Assembly: GCA_039182865.1 (NCBI GenBank)
Contig: JBCDBX010000037.1
Span: 1-17,606 of the forward strand
Reading direction: 5' to 3'
DNA length: 17,606 bases
Source: UBA1858 sp039182865
GTDB taxonomy: Bacteria > Pseudomonadota > Gammaproteobacteria > UBA4575
Position 1 is the first letter of the stretch. Each line of letters begins with the position of its first letter. Below, one piece after another: positions 7,047-15,123 of this stretch. A program made the position numbers and the translations under genes. Under the pieces are notes generated by a model that saw only the letters and a list, made by a program, of their open reading frames with translations, searched no databases and had not been told where the DNA came from.

Positions 7047-7943
7047 TTAATTGACCAGCCCACATTTGCGTAGGAAATCATCGACAATATGATCAACAAT
7101 TTTCTCTTCAGTAGTAGCCTGCAATCCTTTCCAAGCTGGCACACTATTCACTTCGGTCACCCAGAATTGACCATGTTTATCTCGTATCAAATCTACACCA
7201 GCATATTCCAAATTCAGGGCTTTGACTGAGTTAACCGACATTTCCAAAACAGCCTCATCTAGTTTAGCTGCTTCTACTTGTCCTCCCTGAGCGACATTGG
7301 TTATCCAATCTTCACCGGTGCGCTTCATACATGAGACGACGTTCCCGCTTACAATAAATACACGATAGTCGACACCCACATCGTAGCCTGCATCTACAAA
7401 TTCTTGCGCATAAATCACACCATGCATTTCACTATAGTCGACGATGTCTTGCTGACAACTTACTTTTTGAACGCCTTTTCCCTGAGAGCCGAATACAGGT
7501 TTAAGCACATACTGCTTGCCCTGAGCTATGCCTTCACGTAATTTCTTATTAATATAATGTAGATCACTGCTATAGAAGGAATTTGGTGTTGGTACATTTT
7601 GCAACTTGAGAAGAAAAGATGTCATGCCTTTATCGACACTACGTTCGATAGCGCGAACATTATTGACTACTTTTATTCCTGTCGCTTCAAACCCGTGGAG
7701 AACATCTAGATAATAAACAACCTCCTCTAATGAACCACCAGGAACGCCTCGCACAAATACGCCAGCAGGAAGTTGTTTAAACCCCGGGATTTTTATCTGC
7801 GCAGTATGTTGATTAAGCTCGAAGTGACAGTCTTGCAGGCGAACATATCTGGCATCAAAATCTCGAACAGCAAGTTCATCAATTAACTGACGACCATGCC
7901 AACCAGGGTCATCCGTAATAATGGCAATGGCTTTTTCTTGCAT
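7047..7943 (-). CDS. RimK-like ATP-grasp ligase, methylotroph Orf7
   Basis: A 298-residue ATP-grasp protein of the RimK / MptN (H4MPT:alpha-L-glutamate ligase) group. Evidence includes KPVFGSQGKG at residues 148-157, YRVFIVSGNVV, RTGEDWITNVAQGG at 208-221, AGVDLIRD and the metal-binding EVNSVPAW at 264-271. In archaea such enzymes add glutamate to H4MPT or F420. Bacterial dephospho-H4MPT lacks that side chain, whereas bacterial methylofuran carries a long polyglutamate tail, so a role in methylofuran glutamylation is a reasonable inference. It sits between mch (24 bp upstream) and orf5, whose GTG directly follows its stop, and is clearly part of the operon. Confidence 0.85.
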   Translation of the reverse strand: MQEKAIAIITDDPGWHGRQLIDELAVRDFDARYVRLQDCHFELNQHTAQIKIPGFKQLPAGVFVRGVPGGSLEEVVYYLDVLHGFEATGIKVVNNVRAIERSVDKGMTSFLLKLQNVPTPNSFYSSDLHYINKKLREGIAQGKQYVLKPVFGSQGKGVQKVSCQQDIVDYSEMHGVIYAQEFVDAGYDVGVDYRVFIVSGNVVSCMKRTGEDWITNVAQGGQVEAAKLDEAVLEMSVNSVKALNLEYAGVDLIRDKHGQFWVTEVNSVPAWKGLQATTEEKIVDHIVDDFLRKCGLVN

Positions 7944-7967
7944 GAAGCCCGTATAAAATCTTTAAAC

Positions 7968-8936
7968 TTATATGCCAAATGATTCTTTGAGGAGATCAGT
8001 ATTCACTTCACCAGCCATAAATGTATTCCCGCTCTCCATCGCAGTAACGCTCACTTGAGCAGGACTGAAAAGCATTTGGTCTATCTTGTAGAAATCATAT
8101 TCAGCATCAGCAAATACTTTGGCGAATGGCTTTCCGTAATCACTAGATGTATTTGACGGCAAATTAATTGCCAGCTCTTTTGCGTCTTCATCTGAACCCG
8201 TGACATACAACTGCACGCGCCCTGCAAAAAGTATTGCATCATTGGTTCTACCCATGGCTTGTACAAAGTCTGGAATGGGGGGGCTCAGTGGCGCACTTCC
8301 CGCCCCATCGATAATTCGATCTAATGGAAAGTGTAATTCATGTGCTTTATGCAAAGCAGTTTCCAATACTCTCGCCACTACTTGGACAACACCTGCTAAA
8401 CTTTTTGTTGGTGTAAGAATAAGCGTTAAATTTTCTGCACTTACACCACATTGCTCACAAATTTTCTGGAGCAATTCCGTCGGTGGGTTCTTATCAACTT
8501 CCATTACTAAACAGACTTTTTCAGCTTTATCCTGATAAGCCAGCTCTTCATATAATGGCTCACGCAATGATGCGGCGCGCCCAGGCCCAGAACCTAGCGC
8601 ATAAAAAGCATCCTTCCCCTCACCGTGAGAAAGTTGCCACCCAGCATATTGACTACCTAAGCACGCCAAGACGGGATTATTAGTATGAACATAAACAGAT
8701 AAAGGCCAGTTCGGTGCATTGTTCGTATGCACCAATGAAACACTACCCAAGCCACCCAAACAGATCTCACTGATTAAACGACCTGCCTCCAAACCACCAA
8801 GATGTTTTATCCCTGCATCTACAATTGTGACACCACTTTCATCTTTGTTGACACCCACACGCAGTTCATTGGAATTTGCGATGATGAAGTCAACGGTCTT
8901 TTGAGCTAGGCCATTAATACTTATTTGATCATTCAT
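7968..8936 (-). CDS. mch: Methenyltetrahydromethanopterin cyclohydrolase
   Basis: A 322-residue cytoplasmic enzyme that hydrolyses methenyl-H4MPT to 5-formyl-H4MPT (third step of the pathway). Diagnostic stretches are GGLEAGRLISEICLGGLG, the Mch-type SVYVHTNNPVLACLGSQYAGW, ALGSGPGRA near residues 112-120, GAGSAPLSPPIPDF and AMGRTNDAILFAGRV. Length agrees with the family. It follows the ATP-grasp gene by 31 bp and precedes orf7 by 24 bp. The Shine-Dalgarno match is weak (AGTAGAATAAGAA before the ATG), but the start agrees with the family N-terminus. Confidence 0.97.
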   Translation of the reverse strand: MNDQISINGLAQKTVDFIIANSNELRVGVNKDESGVTIVDAGIKHLGGLEAGRLISEICLGGLGSVSLVHTNNAPNWPLSVYVHTNNPVLACLGSQYAGWQLSHGEGKDAFYALGSGPGRAASLREPLYEELAYQDKAEKVCLVMEVDKNPPTELLQKICEQCGVSAENLTLILTPTKSLAGVVQVVARVLETALHKAHELHFPLDRIIDGAGSAPLSPPIPDFVQAMGRTNDAILFAGRVQLYVTGSDEDAKELAINLPSNTSSDYGKPFAKVFADAEYDFYKIDQMLFSPAQVSVTAMESGNTFMAGEVNTDLLKESFGI

Positions 8937-8967
8937 TTCTTATTCTACTTTAAATTTATATTTTATC

Positions 8968-9978
8968 TTATTGATATAATTGAATTAATATATCTTTCGC
9001 ACGATTATTAATTAGTGCAGGAATTTCGTCTTCAGCACCATGAGCATATACGCTGCAAATCGGTTCATATTGTTGAACTGCACGATTTGATTCCGGCTTA
9101 TCTTTAATCCACTTAGGCCAGTTCATATGCTGTGGAATAACTAAATTGTTATCAGCATAGATAATTTGGTAGCCGCAGTGTTCTTCACTTAAGTCTAATT
9201 TTGAAAGGCGCTCACCCTCACATACTCTGATGTGTGCGTCAACCAGATTTAAACCTGGATTTACTTGCTCATAAAGCTCAAAGCTTGCCGAGATTCTTGG
9301 ATTAATTTCCAGCACATATAAATCCTCAACAGACAAAATCATGTCCAAACTAAACACACCAATTATTCTAAACTTGTCTCTTAATTTGTTTATGTATGTT
9401 TCTATTTTTATTGAGATTTCAATTGTTATCTGATGATTTGCTACTGCACCCAAATAGACATATGGCAACTGCTCTGCCATTGACTGAGTTAATTGCTTAT
9501 TAATGCCAATTATTTGGACAGAATCATGATCGGCTATACACAGCGCGGAAATAGGCTGACCAGTTATTTCTTTCTGCCAGTAACCAATACTTGAGCTCTT
9601 ATTCCGAGTAACCCCCCAACCACCACAAGCAAGAGTCTGTTTATACAGCCAATCTTCAGAAGGTTTGTTTTGATTAAATGATATATCTGGATGAGGAATG
9701 CCAACTTTGTCTAGAGCTGTAAAAAATTTACTCGGTTGAACCACTTGCTTCATCGCCTCAAGCGAATTACATAAGCTCCACCCATCAGTTATATAATCGG
9801 CTAAATACTCAGCACCTGCACCTAATAAAACCTTAGCTTGCGGAAATTTAAACTGAAGACGATCAAGACTAGCGAATAACTTGTATTTGCCAAATTTGCC
9901 GTCTTCTAACGGTAAACACCAAGATTCCAAACTCACTTCGAGTGTATCAATATCAGCAAATCCATCGATAGTGACCAC
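8968..9978 (-). CDS. ATP-grasp protein of the H4MPT cluster (OrfY/Orf17 type), start uncertain
   Basis: An ATP-grasp family protein between mtdB and mch. The first conventional start is GTG at 9978, giving 336 residues, beginning MVTIDGFADIDT. The reading frame continues open upstream to 10068 and encodes SSPLIIISQSARALAESSARAGY, an excellent first strand and helix of the pre-ATP-grasp Rossmann-like domain, so the true protein is probably about 28 residues longer. Other motifs are YKQTLACGGWGV for ATP binding and VLEINPRISASFELYE for metal binding. This family recurs in methylotroph C1 clusters and is presumed to ligate an amino acid, perhaps glutamate, in cofactor synthesis; its substrate is not evident. 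Fold is confident, function is not. Confidence 0.8.
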   Translation of the reverse strand: MVTIDGFADIDTLEVSLESWCLPLEDGKFGKYKLFASLDRLQFKFPQAKVLLGAGAEYLADYITDGWSLCNSLEAMKQVVQPSKFFTALDKVGIPHPDISFNQNKPSEDWLYKQTLACGGWGVTRNKSSSIGYWQKEITGQPISALCIADHDSVQIIGINKQLTQSMAEQLPYVYLGAVANHQITIEISIKIETYINKLRDKFRIIGVFSLDMILSVEDLYVLEINPRISASFELYEQVNPGLNLVDAHIRVCEGERLSKLDLSEEHCGYQIIYADNNLVIPQHMNWPKWIKDKPESNRAVQQYEPICSVYAHGAEDEIPALINNRAKDILIQLYQ

Positions 9979-10062
9979 CTTGTATCCAGCACGCGCTGAT
10001 GATTCAGCAAGCGCACGTGCTGATTGAGAAATGATTATTAGTGGTGAAGAAATGTTACTAAT
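9979..10062 (-). other. Probable N-terminal extension of the ATP-grasp gene, using a non-AUG start
   Basis: In frame with the gene at 8968-9978, this segment has no stop and encodes a convincing alpha/beta N-terminus. It contains no ATG, GTG or TTG codon in frame between the TAA at 10071-10069 and the GTG at 9978. ATT at 10062-10060 overlaps the mtdB stop TAG (10060-10058) by one base, resembling the coupled stop/start pairs elsewhere in the cluster. A second ATT is at 10053-10051. An AUU start, or a sequence error that removed an ATG, would explain it. Confidence 0.5.
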
Positions 10063-10963
10063 TTTTACTTACGTATTCTCTAGCTACGTCAAATGCATGC
10101 TCAAAATGATAATAAACAGGCACATCTGATTCACGCATTCGTTGTAATAATATGTGTTGTGTTTGATATTTAGCATTACCGATAGCAAGTGCACCAATAC
10201 CTACCGCCCCACTGGTAGATCCATTAATAGGCGCTGCATCATCCATTACATCAAGGCCCGATATACCTGTTGGTGGCACAGCATTGACATCAGCAGCCAC
10301 TTTAAGGCGAGTTGCGCTTTTAACTTGTTCTTCATTCATAACTTGCACGCCTGCGGCCGCTGTTGCGAACACCACATCAACCTCATCAAGAATATCATCA
10401 ATATGCTCATTGGCTTCACCTCTGATGCCCGTCATGTCTGAGCCGTATTCTGCATTACAGATACCGGCAACACGTTGTGCTTTATCTTTTTTACGCCCCA
10501 TGATTTGAACATCAGCACCTGCTTTAGCTGCAATGACCGCAGCAGCCATCCCAACCGGGCCGGTTCCACCTAGTGCCACTACGCACTTATCTTTTAGATC
10601 TGTTCCGTGTATATCTTTTAGTGCTTTTTCGACTTTTGCAACCATCCCAGCCGCAGTTGTGAATGCACCACTTGGGTCAGCGAAGGCTGATACCTCAAAT
10701 GGGGGCACCATGGATTCTCTGCAAATTTCCATCATATCCATCGCCGTGTGCATATCCCTGCCACCAAAAAATATACCAGTACGCTTAACGCCACTTGGCC
10801 CACGAGAAAATATTGCATCCTGAACTAAAGCTTGCACTTCTTCATTTTCAACACCGATATATGGAATGCAATTTGACCAACCTGCATCTATTGCCATGTT
10901 GGCATCAAAAGGGCTGAGGTTCTTAGCCGCAGTGATCATATGAAGGATATATGGTTTTTCCAT
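10058..10963 (-). CDS. mtdB: NAD(P)-dependent methylenetetrahydromethanopterin dehydrogenase (MtdB; MtdC not excluded)
   Basis: A 301-residue cytoplasmic enzyme that oxidises methylene-H4MPT to methenyl-H4MPT with NAD(P)+. Family stretches are ILHMITAAKNLSPFDANMAIDAG at the N-terminus, FSRGPSGVKRTGIFFGG, VPPFEVSAFADPSGAFTTAAGM, DVNAVPPTGISG and GIGALAIGNAKYQTQ. The Rossmann loop is GGTGPVG (132-138), and GRKK (156-159) follows the second strand, where basic residues usually favour NADP. The start at 10963 is preferred over an upstream in-frame ATG at 11014, because AGAGAG lies 7 bases before it and family proteins begin with this conserved segment. It follows mptG by 74 bp, with a possible weak terminator between them. 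Confidence 0.93.
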   Translation of the reverse strand: MEKPYILHMITAAKNLSPFDANMAIDAGWSNCIPYIGVENEEVQALVQDAIFSRGPSGVKRTGIFFGGRDMHTAMDMMEICRESMVPPFEVSAFADPSGAFTTAAGMVAKVEKALKDIHGTDLKDKCVVALGGTGPVGMAAAVIAAKAGADVQIMGRKKDKAQRVAGICNAEYGSDMTGIRGEANEHIDDILDEVDVVFATAAAGVQVMNEEQVKSATRLKVAADVNAVPPTGISGLDVMDDAAPINGSTSGAVGIGALAIGNAKYQTQHILLQRMRESDVPVYYHFEHAFDVAREYVSKN

Positions 10964-10988
10964 GTTATTACTCTCTATGTTGTATTCC

Positions 10989-11023
10989 AAAAAAAACCGC
11001 CGTCCTATTTCCAAGAAGGCGAC
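10989..11023 (-). terminator. Possible weak terminator/attenuator between mptG and mtdB
   Basis: On the minus strand GTCGCC (11023-11018) can pair with GGCGGT (11001-10996) across a 16-base loop, with two G-T wobbles, followed by a run of T (8 in all, 10996-10989). It lies 15 bp after the mptG stop codon. It could reduce read-through into mtdB; the stem is short and imperfect. Confidence 0.35.
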
Positions 11024-11037
11024 GATATCAAATTAAT

Positions 11038-12039
11038 TTAGCCAGCTTTTTGATTGGTGCTTGTTTGATCTAATTCTTCAGTCTTGATGACAGAGCCGTG
11101 ATTATTTCCCTGAACTACTTTGTACGCAAGCTGGGGCAACTCATTAAAAGTATTTTGCAGTTCGCGCAGCACTGAATGCGCTGCCGTATCACTATCAAAA
11201 AATGCAAAACCTGTTGGCCCCCACGAACTCTGTCCTACACCCGCAATTTGTTTTTCGATGAGATATTCCAGTACTTGTGCAACTGCCTGACTAGTATATC
11301 GTCCTCCCTGAGCAGGTGCGAAATAATCTCCAACACGCTGCTGTATTTGTCGCACACCATCTCCAAAATCTTGCAAGTTATTTTCAATCACGCCAGGTAA
11401 TACTCGCGCAAGCACTTGGCGTGAAAGAAAGCCTGCGCACTGATCTGAAAATCTGGGTAAAGTTGAAAATGCGTCCGACTCAGACACCCCATGTAAGCCG
11501 CTGTCACTCTGATCAAGAATAATTAAAATCCTCCATGCTTCAGGGAATGGATGTCTTGCAACTATCGGCGGAACTCGTGTTTGCTGACCTCTTCCACCAT
11601 CAACAATGACACCACCCTGATCAAAAGCACCAATACCAATGCCCGATCTTGCACCTCGACCCAACTCTTGAGCAATTTCAGCGGTAGATACTTCGACTTG
11701 CCAAAGTTTTGCGATGGCAGTGCCAACACACAAGGCTAACTGAGTACCTGATCCTAAGCCGGCATGTTGAGGAATAGCATAATGAATATCAATTGAGCAA
11801 CCTCCATCGAGATTCCATTTTTCAAATAACGCGCGAGCATAATCCACTGCACGTTTTTCACAAGGTCCAGAACCTGAAAATCGCTTGGCTGGAGTAACCG
11901 TCAGCTTGGTGCCAAATCCATCAATTGTGACACCCGCACTTATAAACTTTCGGCCAAGCGCTCCGCCCAAATCGACAAATCCCAGGTGTAATCTAGCAGG
12001 GGTATTTACGGTAACAGATTGATTTTTGTGGTATAACAT
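11038..12039 (-). CDS. mptG: Beta-ribofuranosylaminobenzene 5'-phosphate synthase (beta-RFAP synthase, methylotroph Orf4)
   Basis: A 333-residue GHMP-kinase-fold enzyme that condenses p-aminobenzoate with PRPP, releasing CO2 and pyrophosphate: the first committed step of the arylamine half of H4MPT. Signature segments are TPARLHLGFVDL at residues 13-24, IPQHAGLGSGTQLAL at 89-103 (the GHMP glycine-rich loop), GARSGIGIGAFDQGGVIVDGG, DQSDSGLHG and GVGQSSWGPTGFAF. It is the first gene of the minus-strand cluster and diverges from fhcB across 160 bp. Its substrate p-aminobenzoate comes from the pabB pathway encoded at the left end. The Shine-Dalgarno match before the ATG is weak. Confidence 0.94.
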   Translation of the reverse strand: MLYHKNQSVTVNTPARLHLGFVDLGGALGRKFISAGVTIDGFGTKLTVTPAKRFSGSGPCEKRAVDYARALFEKWNLDGGCSIDIHYAIPQHAGLGSGTQLALCVGTAIAKLWQVEVSTAEIAQELGRGARSGIGIGAFDQGGVIVDGGRGQQTRVPPIVARHPFPEAWRILIILDQSDSGLHGVSESDAFSTLPRFSDQCAGFLSRQVLARVLPGVIENNLQDFGDGVRQIQQRVGDYFAPAQGGRYTSQAVAQVLEYLIEKQIAGVGQSSWGPTGFAFFDSDTAAHSVLRELQNTFNELPQLAYKVVQGNNHGSVIKTEELDQTSTNQKAG

Positions 12040-12199
12040 AAATATCAGGTGGCTTCTTATTGAGATATAAGGAATTTTGTATTACAACCTATAGCTTTAT
12101 TTTACACTGATCTAATGTAAGCAAACTAGCGTTGGCGCGAACAAAACATTTAAAATTCCTTCATTAGCTTTACTACACCCACAATAAAGAAATAATCGA
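12040..12199. promoter_or_regulatory. Divergent intergenic region mptG / fhcB
   Basis: This 160-bp A+T-rich gap must hold the promoters of both the mptG-mtdB-mch-fae direction and the fhcBADC direction. It contains an imperfect inverted repeat, TTACA-n9-TGTAA at 12102-12120, with one further matching pair inside the arms, near the middle of the gap. No clear sigma-70 -35/-10 pair with normal spacing was found in either direction. Confidence 0.5.
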
Positions 12200-13456
12200 A
12201 TGCGGTTTAATCATGTAACCTGTCCACACTGCGGATTACTGTGCGATGATCTATCCATTGAGGTAAATGGCGCATCTTTGAAACTAGCCAGTAAAGCTTA
12301 CCCGAATTGCCTTAAAGCATTTGAAGATGCCTCGTTTACAACTAAGCGTTTGCCCTCACCAAAAGTTGCTGGAAAAAAAGCATCCTTAGATGCTGCTATA
12401 AAAAAAGCCGCCAAGCTTTTAGCTGCTTCATCACAACCATTAATCAGTGGTTTGATTACTGATATCCAAGGCTGTCGCGAGGCGGTTTTGTTAGCAGAAA
12501 AGTCGAAAGCTGTCATTGATCATGCCAATGGAAAAGGCATGCAAGCAAATCTTGCCGTCATGCAACGGTATGGCAAAGTGAAAACAACATTGTCAGAGGT
12601 ACGCAATCGCTCCGATCTTGTGATTATATTTGGATCGCAAATCTTTAATCGCTTTCCGCGCCTGTCAGATCGCGTACTTTTCCCTAAAACAAGTCTTGGA
12701 AATGAGGGCACCATTAATAAGCAAATTATTGTTATCGATTCTTCACAAGCTGCAAAAGGCAGTATCCCCAAGCGCAAAGGTATCACTTATTGTCCACTTG
12801 AAGCTGATTCTTTAGACGATATTATTCATGAATTCTTGCAAGTCGTTAATTTAGATTCAAAACGGTCAAATGGGAATAACTTAACAAATAAATTGTTAGA
12901 AATTAAAAGCACGATTTTACAAAAACAATATACCACCATCGTTTGGAATACAGGCTTATTTAATAGTGCTTCGGCAGAACAAACAACACAATCGCTCACA
13001 TTTGCAATGAAATCATTGATGGAAGATGTACGTTGTGTAGGACTTCCACTTGGGGGATCAAAAGCTGAAATAACTGCTAATCAGGTGTCTACATGGTCGA
13101 TGGGTGTGCCGCTTCCTGTCGCCTTTATGGGTGGAATACCTGAGCATGATCCTGTGATATATAACGGCGAGAATATGTTACAGAATGGTGAAGCAGATAC
13201 TTTGGTGTGGTTGTCAACGTATAGTCCTGATGATTTACCTCCCAAGACTGATGCTCGCACAATAGTTATAGGCCATCCAAAAATGAAAGTACCTTCAAGT
13301 GTTGATGTTTTCATTCCTGTTGGCATCCCTGGTGTTGATCATTCTGGGCTAGCATGTCGAACAGACAGTGTTGCCACATTACCTCTGCAAAAGATTCGTG
13401 ACATCAACTTGCCAGCATCAAGCAAGGTTCTCAAACAAATTGCAGATCTCGTTTAA
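12200..13456 (+). CDS. fhcB: Formyltransferase/hydrolase complex subunit B (formylmethanofuran dehydrogenase subunit B-like)
   Basis: A 418-residue relative of archaeal FwdB/FmdB, belonging to the cytoplasmic FhcABCD complex that converts formyl-H4MPT to formate and H4MPT through methylofuran. The N-terminus VTCPHCGLLCDD carries Cys8, Cys11 and Cys15, with Cys37 further on: the CxxCxxxC...C layout of an iron-sulfur site in molybdopterin oxidoreductases. At the position where FwdB has its tungsten/molybdenum-ligand Cys, this protein appears to have Gly113 in HANGKGMQ, in keeping with a non-redox role in bacteria. Later segments such as VVWNTGLFN and VVLPLGGSK-type strands follow the FwdB fold, and GIPGVDHSGLACRTDSVATLPL near the end is typical. 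The gene is first in fhcBADC. Confidence 0.93.
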   Translation: MRFNHVTCPHCGLLCDDLSIEVNGASLKLASKAYPNCLKAFEDASFTTKRLPSPKVAGKKASLDAAIKKAAKLLAASSQPLISGLITDIQGCREAVLLAEKSKAVIDHANGKGMQANLAVMQRYGKVKTTLSEVRNRSDLVIIFGSQIFNRFPRLSDRVLFPKTSLGNEGTINKQIIVIDSSQAAKGSIPKRKGITYCPLEADSLDDIIHEFLQVVNLDSKRSNGNNLTNKLLEIKSTILQKQYTTIVWNTGLFNSASAEQTTQSLTFAMKSLMEDVRCVGLPLGGSKAEITANQVSTWSMGVPLPVAFMGGIPEHDPVIYNGENMLQNGEADTLVWLSTYSPDDLPPKTDARTIVIGHPKMKVPSSVDVFIPVGIPGVDHSGLACRTDSVATLPLQKIRDINLPASSKVLKQIADLV

Positions 13457-13458
13457 GT

Positions 13459-15114
13459 ATGGCAATTAAAATTACGGGCGGAATTGTTTACGATCCTACA
13501 CATCAAATCGATGGTAAAAAGCTCGATTTATATATTGTGAACGATCGCATTTTGCATCAGCTGCCCGCAGACGAGAAGGTGAAACAAACCTATAATCTGA
13601 AAAATCATATTGTGATGGCGGGAGCTATCGATATTCATACTCATATTGGTGGCGGTAAAGTAAATATCGCACGCACGATGATGTTAGATGATCAGATTGA
13701 ATATCCTCAACCGGGTGATGATCACCGTCATACAGGTTGTGGTCATGCCGTGCCCTCAACTTTCACTGCTGGATATCGCTATGCTGAAATGGGTTATACC
13801 GCTTGCTTTGAGCCCGCTGTCCTACCTGTCAACGCACGACAAGCCCATATGGAAATGGCAGACACCCCAATGGTCGATAAAGGTGGTTATGTTTTATTAG
13901 GTAATGACGATTTTTTATTAAGTTTAATGCATGAAAGCGCAAGTCAGTCGACAATTAATGATTATGTCGCCTGGGTGCTTCATGCTAGTCAATGCATTGG
14001 TATCAAGGTTGTCAACGCTGGTGGCATTCATGCATTTAAATACAATCAGCGCAGACTGGACATAGACGAACAAAGTCCTGCCGGCGTAACTCCTCGCGAT
14101 ATCATTACAACCTTAAGTCGCGCGGTGCATGAATTAGGTGTTCCACACCCCTTACATGTTCATGCAAGCAATCTTGGCATCGCTGGAAACTTTAAATCGA
14201 CACTGGCCACCATGGCAGCCGCAGAAAGTTTACCGATACACTTAACACACATTCAATTTCATAGTTATGGAAATGAAGGAGATTATAATTTTTCATCAGC
14301 AGCATGTGAAATAGCTGAGGCAATTAATACCACTCCCAATGTCACCGCTGATGTGGGACAAATTATGTTTGGACAAACCATTACGACGTCGGGTGACACC
14401 ATGATGCAGTACTTTGGTCATGAACATGCTCATCCTAAAAAGTGGACAGTGATGGATATCGAATGTGAAGCCGGTTGCGGCGTGATTCCCTTCCGTTATC
14501 GTAACAAAAGTTTTGTCAATGCCTTGCAATGGGCCATTGGATTAGAAATATTTTTACAAGTCGATGATCCATGGCGCGTATTTTTAACGACCGATCATCC
14601 AAATGGAGCACCATTTACGACTTACCCACATTTAATCAAATTATTGATGAATCGCTCATTCCGTAATGACGCGTTTAGCATCATTCACTCAGACGCACAA
14701 AAGATGTCAAATCTTGCTTCAATGGAACGAGAATATAGCTTATATGAAATTGCTATTATGACACGCGCCGCCCCAGCAAAAATTCTAGGCTTAAGTGATC
14801 ATGGTCATCTAGGCGAAGGTGCCAGCGCCAACATCACAATTTATAAAAAACAAGATGACGTAGAACAAATGTTCGCAAAACCTTCTTATGTATTTAAGAA
14901 TGGTGAGCTAGTAGTAAAAGATGGCAGCATAATAAAAACCGTCCGAGGTGTTACTCACACTGTGAAGCCTGATTTTGATATTGAAATTGAAAAGCCTTTG
15001 AAGAGATATTTTGATGACTATCAAACGATATCATTACCAAATTTCAAAATCTCAGCAGATGAGATGATAGAATGCATCGGCAGTGAAGTTGTCACTCATC
15101 CATGCCGTATTTAG
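13459..15114 (+). CDS. fhcA: Formyltransferase/hydrolase complex subunit A (formylmethylofuran hydrolase)
   Basis: A 551-residue amidohydrolase-superfamily subunit that hydrolyses formylmethylofuran to formate. The metal site is visible: His60 and His62 in AIDIHTHIGGG, Lys183 in GIKVVNAGGIH as the likely carboxylated bridging lysine, His233/His235 in LHVHASNLG, His261/His264 in HLTHIQFHSYG and Asp379 in LTTDHPNG, all arranged as in archaeal FwdA. TADVGQIMFG and ECEAGCGVIPF are also family-typical. Length agrees with FwdA/FmdA. It begins 2 bp after the fhcB stop, within one operon. Confidence 0.97.
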   Translation: MAIKITGGIVYDPTHQIDGKKLDLYIVNDRILHQLPADEKVKQTYNLKNHIVMAGAIDIHTHIGGGKVNIARTMMLDDQIEYPQPGDDHRHTGCGHAVPSTFTAGYRYAEMGYTACFEPAVLPVNARQAHMEMADTPMVDKGGYVLLGNDDFLLSLMHESASQSTINDYVAWVLHASQCIGIKVVNAGGIHAFKYNQRRLDIDEQSPAGVTPRDIITTLSRAVHELGVPHPLHVHASNLGIAGNFKSTLATMAAAESLPIHLTHIQFHSYGNEGDYNFSSAACEIAEAINTTPNVTADVGQIMFGQTITTSGDTMMQYFGHEHAHPKKWTVMDIECEAGCGVIPFRYRNKSFVNALQWAIGLEIFLQVDDPWRVFLTTDHPNGAPFTTYPHLIKLLMNRSFRNDAFSIIHSDAQKMSNLASMEREYSLYEIAIMTRAAPAKILGLSDHGHLGEGASANITIYKKQDDVEQMFAKPSYVFKNGELVVKDGSIIKTVRGVTHTVKPDFDIEIEKPLKRYFDDYQTISLPNFKISADEMIECIGSEVVTHPCRI

Positions 15115-15123
15115 AGTAAGAAT

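Noticed and set aside
10964..11014. Longer mtdB start (MEIGRRFFLEYNIESNN)
   Set aside because: The segment translates the hairpin and leader; the ATG at 10963 has AGAGAG at the right distance and matches the family N-terminus.
12298..13326. Minus-strand open frames inside fhcB
   Set aside because: They have no recognisable features and lie opposite a strongly conserved gene.
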